The notes under the pieces were generated by a model, which ran no database searches, had not been told where the DNA came from, and saw nothing but the letters and a program-made list of their open reading frames with translations. Source: Gemmata palustris (GTDB taxonomy: Bacteria; Planctomycetota; Planctomycetia; Gemmatales; Gemmataceae). From it: a DNA stretch of 64,000 nt. This document shows positions 50,747 through 59,873 of the stretch, piece by piece; the stretch's first letter is position 1, and each line of letters begins with the position of its first letter. Location: the NCBI RefSeq assembly GCF_017939745.1, contig NZ_JAGKQQ010000001.1:2976001-3040000 (forward strand), given 5' to 3'. The translations under genes were made by a program, and so were the position numbers.

Positions 50747-51760
50747 ATGCGCAGTCGAATCGCTTTCCTCGCAGTTATGGCTCTGGCCGCGCCTTCGGGA
50801 GCCGCGGAGCCGGCGAAGGCGCCCGGGGTGCCGTCGCTCCCGAAGGCCGTCGCCAGCTTCGGCGCGGCCGCGTGCGACGGCTACCTGTACGTCTACGGCG
50901 GGCACGCCGGGAAGACCCACAGCTACGACACCGAATCCGTTCTCGGTACGTTCCACCGCGTGAAGCTCGACGGCGGCACCACGTGGGAAGAGTTGCCTGG
51001 CGGCCCCCGGGCGCAGGGGTTGAACCTCGTGGCCCACGGCGGGAAGGTGTACCGCGTCGGCGGGATGCAGCCGAAGAACAAGCCCGGCGACCCGTCCGAC
51101 AACCACTCGCTCGCAGACTGTGCGCGGTTCGACCCGAAGAGCGGCAAGTGGGAAGACCTGCCCGCGCTGCCGGCCGGTCGGTCGTCGCACGACGTCGCCG
51201 TTGCGGGCGACAAGTTGGTAGTCGTGGGCGGTTGGCAAATGAAGGGCAAGGGCGAGAAGTCCGTTTGGCACACCACGGCCCTGATCCTCGACCTGACCGC
51301 GAAGGAACTGAAGTGGGAATCGGTCGCGCAGCCGTTCCAGCGCCGCGCCCTCACCGCCACCGCGGTCGGTGCGAAGGTGTTCGTGCTGGGCGGGTTGGGC
51401 GCGGACGGCAAGCCGACCGACGTCTTCGACGCGGAAACCAAGACGTGGTCCACCGCCCCGGCGCTGCCCGCCGAGGGCAAGAAGGCGATGGCGTTCTCCC
51501 CGTCGGCCGCGACGGTCAACGGGCGCGTGATCGTGAACACGGTCGCGGGTCCGGTGTACCGGCTCACCGAGAAGGGCGATTCGTGGGAGAAGGTCGGCGC
51601 GGCCGAAACCCCGCGGATGGTGGCCCGGATGGTTCCCTTCGGCCCCACCTCGGTGGCCCTGATCGGCGGCGCGTCCCCGGACGAGGGGAACGTGGCGGCC
51701 ATCGAGATCGTGAAGCTCGCCGAGAAGGGCACGCCGGTCGCCGCGCCCGCCAAGCCGTAA
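50747..51760 (+). CDS. Secreted Kelch-repeat protein
   Basis: 337 aa with signal peptide (IAFLAVMALAAPSGAAEPAK). Kelch-type blades recur: DGYLYVYGGHAGKTHSYDTE, GKVYRVGGMQPKNKPGD, GDKLVVVGGWQMKGKGEKSV, GAKVFVLGGLGADGKPTDVF and TSVALIGGASPDEGNVAA. These give a six-bladed beta-propeller, probably a binding protein in the periplasm. It starts 46 bp after DUF1559 and ends before a strong terminator. Confidence 0.87.
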   Translation: MRSRIAFLAVMALAAPSGAAEPAKAPGVPSLPKAVASFGAAACDGYLYVYGGHAGKTHSYDTESVLGTFHRVKLDGGTTWEELPGGPRAQGLNLVAHGGKVYRVGGMQPKNKPGDPSDNHSLADCARFDPKSGKWEDLPALPAGRSSHDVAVAGDKLVVVGGWQMKGKGEKSVWHTTALILDLTAKELKWESVAQPFQRRALTATAVGAKVFVLGGLGADGKPTDVFDAETKTWSTAPALPAEGKKAMAFSPSAATVNGRVIVNTVAGPVYRLTEKGDSWEKVGAAETPRMVARMVPFGPTSVALIGGASPDEGNVAAIEIVKLAEKGTPVAAPAKP

Positions 51761-51803
51761 CGCGCAAAAAAATCGAACGCCGCGCTCCGCGGTCCCAAAA
51801 ATT

Positions 51804-51873
51804 CCGGCGGCTCGCCGCCGGATAGGTCGGGCGGGTAGACCGTCTACCCGCCCGACCCGCGCTCTCCTTTTTT
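51804..51873 (+). terminator. Double hairpin with T-tract after the Kelch gene
   Basis: A small stem CCGGCGG/CCGCCGG (51804-51821) is followed by a 16-bp palindrome (GGTCGGGCGGGTAGAC at 51825-51840 with 51842-51857) and then TTTTTT at 51868-51873. It is a strong rho-independent terminator. Confidence 0.8.
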
Positions 51874-51883
51874 ACCCGAGGTC

Positions 51884-52573
51884 ATGCCAATGTTCCGCAC
51901 CACCGGCGCGGCGGTCTTCTTTGCCGCCGCCGCTCTGACCGCGCACGCGCACTTCGTGTTCGTCGTGCCCGACCCGAAAGACCCGACAATGGCTGTTGTC
52001 GTGTTCAGCGACGACCTCGACACCGACGAGAACGTCGGCACCGAAAAGTTGGCGACCCTCAAGCTCACGTCCCGCGACGGCGCGGGCGCTGAAGCGCCCG
52101 TCGCGCACACGGCGAACAAGCACGACCTGAGCGCGAAGGTTCCCGGCACCGGGCCGCGCGTTGTGTTCGGCACGCTCACCTACGGCGTGATGCAAAAGGG
52201 CGACGCGAAGCCGTACCTGCTCGCGTACCACCCGAAGGCCGTGATCGGAACCGTGGCCGCCGACAAGCTCGTTCTTGGCGAAAAGGTGCTGCCGGTCGAA
52301 CTCGTCCCGGTCGCGGCGGGGGCGGACGTGAAGTTCAAGTTCCTCTCCGCGGGCAAGCCGGTCGCCGGCGCCGAAGTCACCGTCATCAAGCCGGACGGCG
52401 GAAAGGACAAGGCGAAGACCGATAAGGACGGCCTGACGCAAGCGTACCCGGCAAAGGGCCGGTACGGTGCGTGGGCCAAGGATTCGGTCGCCAAGCCCGG
52501 CGAACTCGGGGGCAAGAAGTTCGACGAGGCCCGGCACTACGCGACCCTGGTCACGGAGTTCCCGAGCAAGTAA
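51884..52573 (+). CDS. DUF4198 exported protein
   Basis: 229 aa with signal peptide (TTGAAVFFAAAALTAHAHFV). After processing the protein begins HFVFVVPDPKDPT, the usual DUF4198 start with an N-terminal His suited to metal binding. The C-terminal half has KFLSAGKPVAGAEVTVIKPD followed by GGKDKAKTDKDGLTQAYP, a carboxypeptidase-regulatory-like beta domain. Family members are linked to metal (Ni/Co) handling, but nothing here proves it. It follows a terminator, so it likely has its own promoter or relies on readthrough. Confidence 0.82.
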   Translation: MPMFRTTGAAVFFAAAALTAHAHFVFVVPDPKDPTMAVVVFSDDLDTDENVGTEKLATLKLTSRDGAGAEAPVAHTANKHDLSAKVPGTGPRVVFGTLTYGVMQKGDAKPYLLAYHPKAVIGTVAADKLVLGEKVLPVELVPVAAGADVKFKFLSAGKPVAGAEVTVIKPDGGKDKAKTDKDGLTQAYPAKGRYGAWAKDSVAKPGELGGKKFDEARHYATLVTEFPSK

Positions 52574-52588
52574 CGGGGAGGGCGCACC

Positions 52589-52807
52589 GTGACCGCGACG
52601 GACCTGGTCCGCGACGACAACCCGCGGTGGCTGGCGGCACTCGCGGCCGCCGGACCGGTCGCCCTGGCCGCACTGTTCGTACTATCGCTCCCGATCGACA
52701 CGAGCCGCGTACCCGCAGCGGTTCACCAGCACCGACCCGCGCCGGACGACCCGCCCCCGGCGCGCTGCGAAGAACTTCTGGAAACGACCGTTGCGAGGGA
52801 CCCATGA
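52589..52807 (+). CDS. Small single-span membrane protein
   Basis: 72 aa from a GTG at 52589 with GGGGAGGG upstream. One hydrophobic helix (WLAALAAAGPVALAALFVLS) is followed by a Pro-rich tail. Its TGA overlaps the ATG of the TPR gene (ATGA, 52804-52807), a sign of translational coupling. Too short for family assignment. Confidence 0.6.
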   Translation: MTATDLVRDDNPRWLAALAAAGPVALAALFVLSLPIDTSRVPAAVHQHRPAPDDPPPARCEELLETTVARDP

Positions 52808-53565
52808 CTGCTGCCGACTGCTTGTACCGGGCCGCGACCGAAAAACTCGACGCGAACGACTTCACCGGCGCGATCGAACTCGCCCGCGCCGGCCTGCTGC
52901 GCGACGAGAACCACCCGGGGCTGCTCCAGGTGTACGGCCTGGCCGCGTACCACCTGGGCGACCCGGTCGACGCACTCGAGGGGCTGGAGGGGGCGAGCAT
53001 GATCGCGCCGCTCGCGCCGGTCTCGCAGCTCGCACTGGCCGACTTGTATTTGTGCTCCGGGAAGCGCCAGAGCGCGGCAACCGGGCTGTTTTTCCTGGCC
53101 GAACCGGAGCGGTGCCCGACGCCGCTGCTGCCCGACCTGGCGCGGCTCCTGGGCAAACTCGGGGCGTACCGGTCGGCGTTCAAAGTGTGCCGCCGGCTCG
53201 CGCGGGCGCGGTCGTGGTACCACCCGGCCCACTACGGGATGGCCTACTATCTCGCTAAATTGAACAAGCCGATCGAAAAATGGCTGCCGCACCTGCGGGC
53301 CGCGGTCGAATTGGCCCCCGGCGCGGTCCCGTACCGCGTCGCCCTGGCCAACGCGCTCGGGAACGCGGGGCGCCCGGAGGAGGCGTGCGAAGTCGTGCGG
53401 GACGTGCCCGCGGCGGCGCTGAGTTGCCCGGCGTGCCTCAAACGGCTCCAGAGCGCCGCGGAGGAGGCCGGCGAGGTGCAACTGGCACTGCGGTTCCGCG
53501 ACCGGCTCCGCGAAATCACGCGCCGCCGGTGCGACACGGCCGAGGGCGACTGTTTCGAGACGTGA
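52804..53565 (+). CDS. TPR-repeat protein
   Basis: 253 aa from the ATG at 52804, overlapping the preceding stop by 4 nt. Helical repeats: AATEKLDANDFTGAIELARA, LLQVYGLAAYHLGDPVDALE, LLGKLGAYRSAFKVCRRLAR and PYRVALANALGNAGRPEEAC. A protein-interaction scaffold with no enzymatic domain. Three Cys cluster near VPAAALSCPACLKRLQSA. The adjacent genes suggest a link to the membrane peptide upstream; the ribosomal genes start 52 bp downstream. Confidence 0.78.
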   Translation: MTAADCLYRAATEKLDANDFTGAIELARAGLLRDENHPGLLQVYGLAAYHLGDPVDALEGLEGASMIAPLAPVSQLALADLYLCSGKRQSAATGLFFLAEPERCPTPLLPDLARLLGKLGAYRSAFKVCRRLARARSWYHPAHYGMAYYLAKLNKPIEKWLPHLRAAVELAPGAVPYRVALANALGNAGRPEEACEVVRDVPAAALSCPACLKRLQSAAEEAGEVQLALRFRDRLREITRRRCDTAEGDCFET

Positions 53566-53617
53566 GTTCATATACTAACCGACTCGTATTCCGAACCTTT
53601 ATTCAAGGAGCACGCTC

Positions 53618-53884
53618 ATGGCGCGCCCGAAGACGAACGCGAACGGCCTGAAAGTCGTGAAATCGAAGGGCAAACGGCAACTGGCATTCGCCCCGAAGGG
53701 GTACGAGCCGCGGCCCGCGTTCATCGACTACAAGGACGTGTCGGGGATCAAGCGGTTCATCAGCTCCCAGGGCAAGCTCATGTCGCGCAAGCGCACGGGG
53801 CTGTCCGCCGCGGCGCAGCGGGCGCTCGCAGTGGCGGTCAAGCGCGCGCGGTTCATGGGGCTGCTCCCCTACGTGGGCGAGTAA
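53618..53884 (+). CDS. rpsR: Small ribosomal subunit protein bS18
   Basis: 88 aa. The core [40 protein letters not shown] and [13 protein letters not shown] matches bS18, which binds 16S rRNA in the 30S platform. The N-terminal extension ([20 protein letters not shown]) has no Cys, so zinc binding is absent. AAGGAG precedes the ATG at 53618. It is paired with rpsD and is not in the usual rpsF-ssb-rpsR-rplI setting, at least within this window. Confidence 0.88.
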   Translation: MARPKTNANGLKVVKSKGKRQLAFAPKGYEPRPAFIDYKDVSGIKRFISSQGKLMSRKRTGLSAAAQRALAVAVKRARFMGLLPYVGE

Positions 53885-53923
53885 CCGCGCACCTTCACTC
53901 CTACAAACTGAGGCGACGGACCG

Positions 53924-54532
53924 ATGAGTCGATTCACGCGACCCAAGGGAAAGGTGAACCGGGCGCTGGGCGTGGTCGTATACGAGAAGCACGGCGCGGT
54001 CAAAGCGCTGGAGCGCCGCGAGTACCGCCCCGGCATGCACGGGCTGCGCAAGGGCAAGGTGTCCGAATACGGTCTCGCCATGCGCGAGAAAAAGAAGATC
54101 AAGCACTATTACGGGTTACACGAGCGGCAGCTCGCCCGGTTCTACCAGCTCGCGACCAAGTCGCCGGAGAACACGGGAACGGAGCTACTGGTGCTGTGCG
54201 AGCGCCGGCTCGACAACGTGGTGCGCCGGGCGGGGTTCGCCCGCACGCGCCCGGAATCGCGCCAGGGGATCAACCACGGGCACTTCCACGTTAACGGGCG
54301 CAAGGTGGACATCGCCAGTTACCTCGTGAAGCCCGGCGACGTGATCGCGGTCGCGCCGCGCCAGAACGTGCAGACCAAGTACCGCGAGCGCCTCACCGAG
54401 GGGCTCCACAACGCCGACTGGTTGACGAGCGACCCGGAGGCCCTGTCGTTCACCGTGATGCGGTTACCGACCGAGAGCGACGTGAGCCTGCCGGTCGAGA
54501 TCCAGCGGGTGATCGAAGTTCTCAGCCGTTAG
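53924..54532 (+). CDS. rpsD: Small ribosomal subunit protein uS4
   Basis: 202 aa. Typical parts: EYRPGMHGLRKGKVSEYGLA, KKIKHYYGLHERQLARFYQL, RLDNVVRRAGFARTRPESRQ (S4 RNA-binding domain start) and INHGHFHVNGRKVDIASYLV. There are no zinc-type Cys near the N-terminus. uS4 nucleates 30S assembly on the 5' domain of 16S rRNA. It starts 39 bp after rpsR, outside the usual alpha operon; it is the only rpsD visible here. A large inverted repeat follows the stop. Confidence 0.95.
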   Translation: MSRFTRPKGKVNRALGVVVYEKHGAVKALERREYRPGMHGLRKGKVSEYGLAMREKKKIKHYYGLHERQLARFYQLATKSPENTGTELLVLCERRLDNVVRRAGFARTRPESRQGINHGHFHVNGRKVDIASYLVKPGDVIAVAPRQNVQTKYRERLTEGLHNADWLTSDPEALSFTVMRLPTESDVSLPVEIQRVIEVLSR

Positions 54533-54559
54533 TTCTGTCCCACCCCCTGGCTTTGTTGA

Positions 54560-55147
<588 letters not shown>

Positions 55148-55165
55148 TCGGCCGGCGCTGATCGT

Positions 55166-55200
55166 CGCGGTGGCCCCGGGCCACTTCCGGGACCACCGCG
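55166..55200 (+). terminator. Hairpin after the YHS-like gene
   Basis: Arms CGCGGTGG (55166-55173) and CCACCGCG (55193-55200), extended inward by G-C and G-U pairs, 18 bp past the stop. There is no clear T-run. Confidence 0.45.
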
Positions 55201-55375
55201 AATCACCCGCCCCGAAAAATGCGCCTCACATCTCTCAAGCACGTTTCGTAAATCCCACGACTGTAGTTACTCGTCCGAGGTCCGCCTTCCGCCACTCATG
55301 TAGGGCGCTTGGTGCGGGACGGATCAAAACTTCCCCTTGAGTCATCAGGCACGTCCGGTTTCGGGCGCCCTGTAG

Positions 55376-55431
55376 CGAGCCGCGACCGCAGAGAGTGGTA
55401 GTGCCTCCCGCTCCCTTGCGGTCGCGGCTCG
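55376..55431. repeat. Inverted pair of the dispersed palindromic repeat
   Basis: A diverged direct copy at 55376-55398 (CGAGCCGCGACCGCAGAGAG) and an intact inverted copy at 55408-55431, only 9 bp apart, so the whole forms one hairpin. Confidence 0.7.
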
Positions 55432-55815
55432 TCAAGCCCGCTACGACGATCCCGAAACGAGATTAGCTCTGGACCTCGCGCCGCGCCGAGTTCGCGATGC
55501 GCCTTGCCGCGCTCGCAACATTTCTCAACGGCCCACGCGACCCGGCGCGTCCGAGCAACCTGTTGCCGTAGCAGTCGTGACCTTATTCGCGCCCCGTGAC
55601 CGGGATGTCGTCGGCCGTCCTGACATCGCTCGCTCTCACCGCGGCTCCGGACACCGCGGAGTCGCGCGAGGTACTGGAACACATCGAGATCGGGGCGTCC
55701 TTGATCCCATGTGACGGGGTGCCCTCGATTGGTCGGAGGCGAACCGGCGCAGGGCGCGGGAGCGGGCCATGAAGTTCGCGGGGCCGGAGCCGTCACCAAC
55801 TCGTCGCACAAGAAA

Positions 55816-55882
55816 CGCGCGTGGGTTCATTGGGTGGAGCCTCGATTCGGAGTCGCGCCTCCACCCAATGAACCCACGCGCG
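55816..55882. repeat. 24-bp perfect palindromic stem
   Basis: Arms 55816-55839 and 55859-55882 are exact reverse complements (starting CGCGCGTGGGTTCATTGGGT) around a 19-nt spacer. No T-run and no gene immediately upstream, so a simple terminator role is unlikely. Confidence 0.7.
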
Positions 55883-56228
55883 CACCATTCAGATGGGAAC
55901 TCGGCGCGCGCTTTCTCTTGACCACGTTTTGCGGGCGTGCTATTCCGCGGTGTCAACCGCATTTGCTCGCGGGCGCGCCGGAAATGTGAGTCGGGTACCG
56001 GCTCGGGCGCGCGGAACCGTCCGGGGTGTAGTGATGGTGGCGCGAAAAAAGCGCGGAAACCGGGCAGTATCGGCGGGCGTGCAACTTGTTTTTCACAGTC
56101 CCCGCGTTACGATTCGTTCTTAAAGCGTTCTCGCTCCGGCGCACACCGCCGGTCGGACCGCACCCGTTGAGCCGGCCACCGCGTGGTGCCGGCCCGGGAC
56201 TCGCGGACCCGTGGAGGTTAACCGGCGT

Positions 56229-57683
56229 ATGTTCGAGTCCGACGCCCGACACCCGCTCGTCGAGCACGCGGTCCTCCCGACCGTGAGCGGGTTCGAGGAC
56301 GAAGAGCCCCCGAGTCTCTCGCGGCGCCACCCGATGTGGAAAGACGTGAGCGCCGACCAGTGGGACGACTGGCGCTGGCAGACGCACAACTCGATCCGCT
56401 CGGTGCGCCAGCTGCGGAACCTGCTCCCGTTTTCCCCGGCCGAGCTCGAAGCGCTCGGGCGCTTGGAGGGCGAATACAAACTCGCCATCCCGCCGTACTA
56501 CTTCTCGCTCATCGACCCGGAAGACCCGAACGACCCGATCCGGCTCCAGTCGGTGCCGTCGCCGCTCGAGGCGGAGAACCCGTCCGGGTACGAACTCGAC
56601 GACCCGCTCGAAGAGGACAAGGACTCCCCGGTGCCCGGGCTCACGCACCGCTACCCGGACCGCGCGCTTCTGATTACCACCCCCAACTGCACCATGTACT
56701 GTCGGTACTGCACGCGCAAGCGCGCCACGCTCACGCGCGGCGGCTGGGAGGGCGTGAGTGCCGACGACGAGCGGATGATCCAGTACGTCCGCGAGCACCG
56801 CGAGATCCGCGACGTGGTCGTGTCCGGGGGCGACCCGCTCACGCTGCCCGTCGGCAAGCTCCGGTTCTACCTGGAAAACCTGAAGGCCATCAACCACGTC
56901 GACGTGATCCGCATCGGCACCCGCGTGCCCGTCACGCTCCCGCAACGGTTGTACGACCCGGAACTGATCGACCTGCTCGGCTCGACGGAAAAGGTCTACA
57001 TCCAGACGCACTTCAACCACCCGCGCGAGGTCACGCCCGAAGCGATGCGCGTGTGCCGATCGCTGTTGCGCGCCGGGATGCCGATCAACAACCACTCGGT
57101 GCTCCTCAAGGGCGTCAACGACGACCTCGGCACCATGCGGTCGCTCCTGCGGAACCTGCTGAAGGCCAAGGTCCGGCCGTACTACCTCTTCCACTGCGAC
57201 CCCGTGACCGGGGCCGGGCACTTCCGCACGAGCGTGTGGAAGGGGCTCGAGATCATGGAGGGGCTGCGCGGGCACATGTCCGGTATCGGCATCCCGACGT
57301 ATGTGGTCGACAGTCCGCACGGCGGCGGGAAGATACCGATGATGCCGAACTATCTCGTCTCGATGTCCGACGACGCGGTGGTGCTGCGGAACTACGAGGG
57401 GCTGCTGATCCGCTACCAAGCGGAAGACAAGCCCGCCGTCAACGGCCAGCCGACGAACACCCGCGGGGTGAGCGGCTTGCTGCAGGGCGACAAGTCCGCG
57501 CTGATCCCGCACGACAACGAACGGATGGCCCGGCGGAAGCCGCGCGTCGTCCGCGACGGGTGCGGTGGCGAGGGTGATAGTGAGGGTGAAGCCAACACCG
57601 ATGGCGGCTCGCTGCGCCCGATCATCCCGCTCCCGATGCTGAACAACAACAGCGGGAACGGTAACGCCGCGTCCAACGGCTAA
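56229..57683 (+). CDS. KamA-family radical SAM aminomutase (lysine 2,3-aminomutase-like)
   Basis: 484 aa from the ATG at 56229 (GGAGG 11 nt upstream); a GTG at 56211 is an alternative. The radical SAM cluster motif CTMYCRYC has Cys154, Cys158 and Cys161. Other family blocks: HRYPDRALLITTPNC, VVVSGGDPLTLPVGKLRFYL, PVTLPQRLYDPELIDLL, NHSVLLKGVNDD and VRPYYLFHCDPVTGAGHFRT; PLP-lysine is expected in DSPHGGGKIPMMPNYLVS. It would use an iron-sulfur cluster, S-adenosylmethionine and PLP to shift an amino group, for example L-lysine to beta-lysine. A Gly/Asn-rich C-terminal tail is extra. ATP-grasp enzymes follow. Confidence 0.88.
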   Translation: MFESDARHPLVEHAVLPTVSGFEDEEPPSLSRRHPMWKDVSADQWDDWRWQTHNSIRSVRQLRNLLPFSPAELEALGRLEGEYKLAIPPYYFSLIDPEDPNDPIRLQSVPSPLEAENPSGYELDDPLEEDKDSPVPGLTHRYPDRALLITTPNCTMYCRYCTRKRATLTRGGWEGVSADDERMIQYVREHREIRDVVVSGGDPLTLPVGKLRFYLENLKAINHVDVIRIGTRVPVTLPQRLYDPELIDLLGSTEKVYIQTHFNHPREVTPEAMRVCRSLLRAGMPINNHSVLLKGVNDDLGTMRSLLRNLLKAKVRPYYLFHCDPVTGAGHFRTSVWKGLEIMEGLRGHMSGIGIPTYVVDSPHGGGKIPMMPNYLVSMSDDAVVLRNYEGLLIRYQAEDKPAVNGQPTNTRGVSGLLQGDKSALIPHDNERMARRKPRVVRDGCGGEGDSEGEANTDGGSLRPIIPLPMLNNNSGNGNAASNG

Positions 57684-57705
57684 ACCGCTCGCCCTTTTCC
57701 GATGC

Positions 57706-57729
57706 AACCCCGGGCCGTAGCCTGGGGTT
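57706..57729 (+). terminator. Stem-loop after the KamA gene
   Basis: 9-bp stem AACCCCGGG/CCTGGGGTT (one G-U pair) with a 6-nt loop, followed by GTTCGTTCCGTTC. It may reduce readthrough into the two-helix membrane protein gene. Confidence 0.5.
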
Positions 57730-57771
57730 GTTCGTTCCGTTCACCCCTCTCCCGCTGCCCGAGGGAACGCG

Positions 57772-58011
57772 ATGTCCGCCACACCACCGAGCGACCCGAA
57801 AGAAGCCGCCAAGAAGGAACTCACCAACGCGGTCGTCTGGACCGTCTTGGCCGCGGCGTTCGCCATCGGTGCGTTCGTGTACTCGAACAAGGTGGCAGCC
57901 GAGAAGAAGAACTTCTACCTGATCGCGGGTGCAATCGGCGCGATCTTGGCCGCGGTGAACGGATACAGCGCCCGGACCGTGTACAACAAATCGAAGGCGC
58001 TGTCGAAGTAG
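57772..58011 (+). CDS. Small two-helix membrane protein
   Basis: 79 aa. Charged N-terminus (SDPKEAAKKELTNA), then two hydrophobic helices (VVWTVLAAAFAIGAFVY and NFYLIAGAIGAILAAVNGY) separated by a short Lys-rich turn (SNKVAAEKK). No family recognised. ATG at 57772. It sits between the KamA gene and the first ATP-grasp ligase (67 bp before it), so it may belong to the same functional unit. Confidence 0.68.
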   Translation: MSATPPSDPKEAAKKELTNAVVWTVLAAAFAIGAFVYSNKVAAEKKNFYLIAGAIGAILAAVNGYSARTVYNKSKALSK

Positions 58012-58078
58012 GTGGCGCGTCGCTTTGAGTGCGGCCCGTTCGCGGAGCGGGCGGGCCACACGGAACGGAGTGCTCGCC

Positions 58079-59101
58079 ATGCGAATCGGAATCGCCTGTA
58101 CCATCAAGCCGGACGGCCCGCTCCCGACCGGGGCGCCGGACGATCTGCACGAGGAGTTCGATTCGCCCGCAACCGTAGCGGCCATCGGCGACGTGTTCCG
58201 CGCCCTCGGCCACACGGTCACGGAACTCGGTGACGGCCGGCCCTTTCTCGAAGCCGTTCTGAAGAACCCGCCCGATCTGGTGTTCAATTTCGCGGAAGGC
58301 GCCGGCGTGAGCCGCTCGCGCGAGTCCCGCGTCCCGGCCGTGTGCGAGATGCTCGGCATCCCGTACACCGGCTCCGATCCGCTCGCGCTGGCGGTCGCGC
58401 TCGACAAAGACATGATGCGTCGCGTCGCGGAGTCGCTGGGCGTGACCGTCCCAAAGGGGATTACACTCGCGCCGGCGCCAGGCGAGTACGACGGCGATTT
58501 TGCCGAATTCCCGCCGATCCTCGAAGAAGCCGGACTCACGCTCCCCGTCATTGCGAAGCCGACCTGCGAGGGGTCGAGTAAGGGCATCCGCAACCGGTGC
58601 CTCATCAAGACGGCCGCGGAGTTCGGCCCCGTGATCGTCGGGTTGTGGAAGGACTACCAGCAACCGGTGCTGGTGGAGGAGTACATTGCCGGCGACGAGG
58701 TGACGATCGGCCTCGTGGGGAGTGACCCGCCGCAATCGATCGGCATCATGCACGTGATCCCGAAGAACGCGGCCGCGGACTTCGTGTACAGTTTGGAAGT
58801 GAAACGCAACTGGCACGACGCGGTCGATTACGTGGCGCCCGCGAAGCTCCCGCCCGACGTGACCCGAGCGATCGAGGCCGACGCGATGGCCGTTTACGCG
58901 GGGTTGGGGTGCCGCGACGTCGCCCGGCTGGACTTCCGCGTGCGCGACGGGGTGCCGTACTTCCTGGAAGTGAACCCGCTCCCCGGCCTGAACCCCGAGT
59001 CAGGCGACCTGTGCTACCTCGCGTACCGCATGGGGCTGACCTACCCGCAACTCATCGGCATGATCCTGGACGCCGCGGTGACGCGGTACGGGTTACGGTA
59101 A
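58079..59101 (+). CDS. ATP-grasp ligase, D-Ala-D-Ala ligase family
   Basis: 340 aa from the ATG at 58079 (MRIGIACTIKPDGPLPTGAP). ATP-grasp blocks: LVFNFAEGAGVSRSRESRVP, GIPYTGSDPLALAVALDKDM, PVIAKPTCEGSSKGIRNRCL, VLVEEYIAGDEVTIGLVG and metal-binding VARLDFRVRDGV with FLEVNPLPGLNPESGDL. These are the features of D-Ala-D-Ala ligase-like enzymes. The N-terminus is diverged from standard Ddl, so the substrate may be another amino acid or dipeptide. Its last 9 bp overlap the dead toxin gene on the minus strand. A second paralogue is at 60676. Confidence 0.85.
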   Translation: MRIGIACTIKPDGPLPTGAPDDLHEEFDSPATVAAIGDVFRALGHTVTELGDGRPFLEAVLKNPPDLVFNFAEGAGVSRSRESRVPAVCEMLGIPYTGSDPLALAVALDKDMMRRVAESLGVTVPKGITLAPAPGEYDGDFAEFPPILEEAGLTLPVIAKPTCEGSSKGIRNRCLIKTAAEFGPVIVGLWKDYQQPVLVEEYIAGDEVTIGLVGSDPPQSIGIMHVIPKNAAADFVYSLEVKRNWHDAVDYVAPAKLPPDVTRAIEADAMAVYAGLGCRDVARLDFRVRDGVPYFLEVNPLPGLNPESGDLCYLAYRMGLTYPQLIGMILDAAVTRYGLR

Positions 59102-59393
59102 CCGTCTGTGCCAGTAAGCGGGGCGCCTGCGGGTGTGCATCACCGCGAGCAGAAGAACGGTATCCGAATCGCGCTCGAAATAAATCAGCAGATAAGGAAA
59201 CCGGGGCAAACGGTAGAAGCGAGTGCCGTGTTGGTGCGACGGGAACCGCGCCGGCTCCGCACCAATCGCGGCAATGCCGGTATCGAGTTTGGTAACGAAC
59301 CGCGCCGCCAATCGCTGACTTGACCCGCGCCTATCTCCTTCGGACGTGCCGAGCCTCCTCGATTGCTCGTGGGTGGAGTTCAACTTCCGCCAT
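59093..59393 (-). pseudogene. Decayed ParE/RelE-type toxin
   Basis: From the ATG at 59393 the frame reads MAEVELHPRAIEEARHVRRR and then hits TAG. The rest, in the next frame, is RLAARFVTKLDTGIAAIGAE then RFPYLLIYFERDSDTVLLLA and VMHTRRRPAYW, which is clearly ParE-like. A Tyr-to-stop change (TAC to TAG) plus one inserted base would explain both defects. The ATG overlaps the antitoxin stop by 14 nt, the usual arrangement of such operons. Confidence 0.72.
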
Positions 59394-59619
59394 CGGCATC
59401 GTCCAGGATCTGCTCGCGGGCCGCGGCCCACGGGACGGCCTTCACTTTACCGGTTTGTGTGTCTTCGATTCGTGTGCGTATTTCCTCGGCCCACTCCGAT
59501 TCTGCTCCCGTGTCGGCCTCGGACTCGAGGCTGTCCAAAAGGCGCGCGGCCAACTCACCACGATCCGCTCGGGGCAGTTGAAGAAGAGCTTCGAGAATCG
59601 CATTCGCGGCTTGTGTCAT
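59380..59619 (-). CDS. Addiction-module antitoxin
   Basis: 79 aa from the ATG at 59619 with GAGGTGG upstream. Pattern: LEALLQLPRADRGELAARLL, DSLE, then ESEWAEEIRTRIEDTQTGKV and VPWAAAREQI. It matches short antitoxins (L-P-x-x-x-R-x-E-L-A-x-x-L-L-x-S-L ... E-x-x-W) that pair with ParE/RelE toxins. The frame is intact while the partner toxin is broken. It probably represses its own promoter, but no operator is identified. Confidence 0.78.
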   Translation of the reverse strand: MTQAANAILEALLQLPRADRGELAARLLDSLESEADTGAESEWAEEIRTRIEDTQTGKVKAVPWAAAREQILDDADGGS

Positions 59620-59873
59620 GTACCACCTCACCGAGATACTACACCACCATCCGGGTTCCGTGCAACCTGCGAGACCAACCCGTGATCTCCACCCGCGACT
59701 TATCCGGGCTGCCAGACGTTGCCGCGCTCAATCGCCTTATGCAGGGTGTGAAGCTGAAGCGTGTTCTTGCGGGCGATCAACCCTGACGTCACGCTGAAGT
59801 CGCTTGCGGCCGATATCGATGAGGTCGGTAACCGGCGACGCGGGAAGAAGTGACATCCAACAAGGGGTTTCGG

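Larger units (their letters stand above)
55201..56228. other. Gene-poor region of about 1 kb
   Basis: Contains the repeat pair 55376-55431 and the perfect palindrome 55816-55882. Open frames on both strands (for example 55296-55811 minus) cross the repeats and look non-coding. A stretch at about 55617-55700 (plus) reads LTSLALTAAPDTAESREVLE, which could be a relic of a larger gene, but support is weak. Confidence 0.45.

Noticed and set aside
55296-55811. 171-codon minus-strand frame
   Set aside because: It spans the dispersed repeat pair and reads as Arg/Gly/Pro-rich noise.
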